A stretch of DNA of 6,018 bases from Microcaldota archaeon (GTDB taxonomy: Archaea; Micrarchaeota; Micrarchaeia; Anstonellales; Bilamarchaeaceae). The stretch is taken from contig DYTL01000052.1 of assembly GCA_020726005.1 (NCBI GenBank), positions 1 through 6,018 on the forward strand, in the 5' to 3' direction. This document shows, in pieces, positions 6,015 through 6,018 of the stretch. The position numbers were made by a program, and so were the translations under genes. Position 1 is the stretch's first letter; each line of letters opens with the position of its first letter. Under the pieces are notes generated by a model that was given only the letters and a program-made list of their open reading frames with translations, was not told where the DNA came from and made no database searches.

Positions 6015-6018
6015 GTAT

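Noticed and set aside
1..6018. CRISPR arrays, insertion sequences, integrases, toxin-antitoxin or defence genes.
   Set aside because: No regularly spaced direct repeats, transposase motifs or defence-family motifs were seen on either strand; the coding genes are all housekeeping families.

Overview
The window is AT-rich, gene-dense DNA from a prokaryote, most likely an archaeon and probably one of the small-genome (DPANN-type) lineages. The archaeal evidence is a short archaeal-type triosephosphate isomerase (216 aa), a compact ribose-phosphate pyrophosphokinase (274 aa), no clear Shine-Dalgarno sequences, and TATA-like boxes about 26-27 bases upstream of the start codons of two genes, which suggests leaderless transcripts. 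Two genes look bacterial in type: serine hydroxymethyltransferase (glyA) and formate-tetrahydrofolate ligase (fhs). The lineage is an inference from family knowledge; no database was searched.

Layout. Positions 1-70 hold a hairpin and a long T-run (minus-strand sense) that fit a glyA terminator. glyA runs leftward (71-1297). A 394-base gene-free gap follows (1298-1691). It holds an 8-bp inverted repeat at its two edges and several hairpins between them. tpiA runs rightward (1692-2342) and overlaps by 21 bases, tail to tail, the end of a leftward cluster. Read in the direction of transcription, that cluster is fhs (5984-4329), prs (4307-3483) and a GT4 glycosyltransferase (3467-2322), with gaps of only 21 and 15 bases, so it is probably one operon. 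A TATA-like promoter for it lies at the right edge of the window.

How the genes fit together. Fhs charges tetrahydrofolate with formate and GlyA moves the serine C3 carbon onto tetrahydrofolate, so both feed the one-carbon pool. Prs makes PRPP, the base on which purines, pyrimidines, histidine and NAD are built. TpiA is the central glycolytic or gluconeogenic isomerase. The glycosyltransferase probably acts on a lipid or another surface acceptor. FolD, which would connect methylene-THF to formyl-THF, is not in the window. All five coding genes are recognisable housekeeping families. The least explained DNA is the glyA-tpiA intergenic region, and most of the findings concern it.
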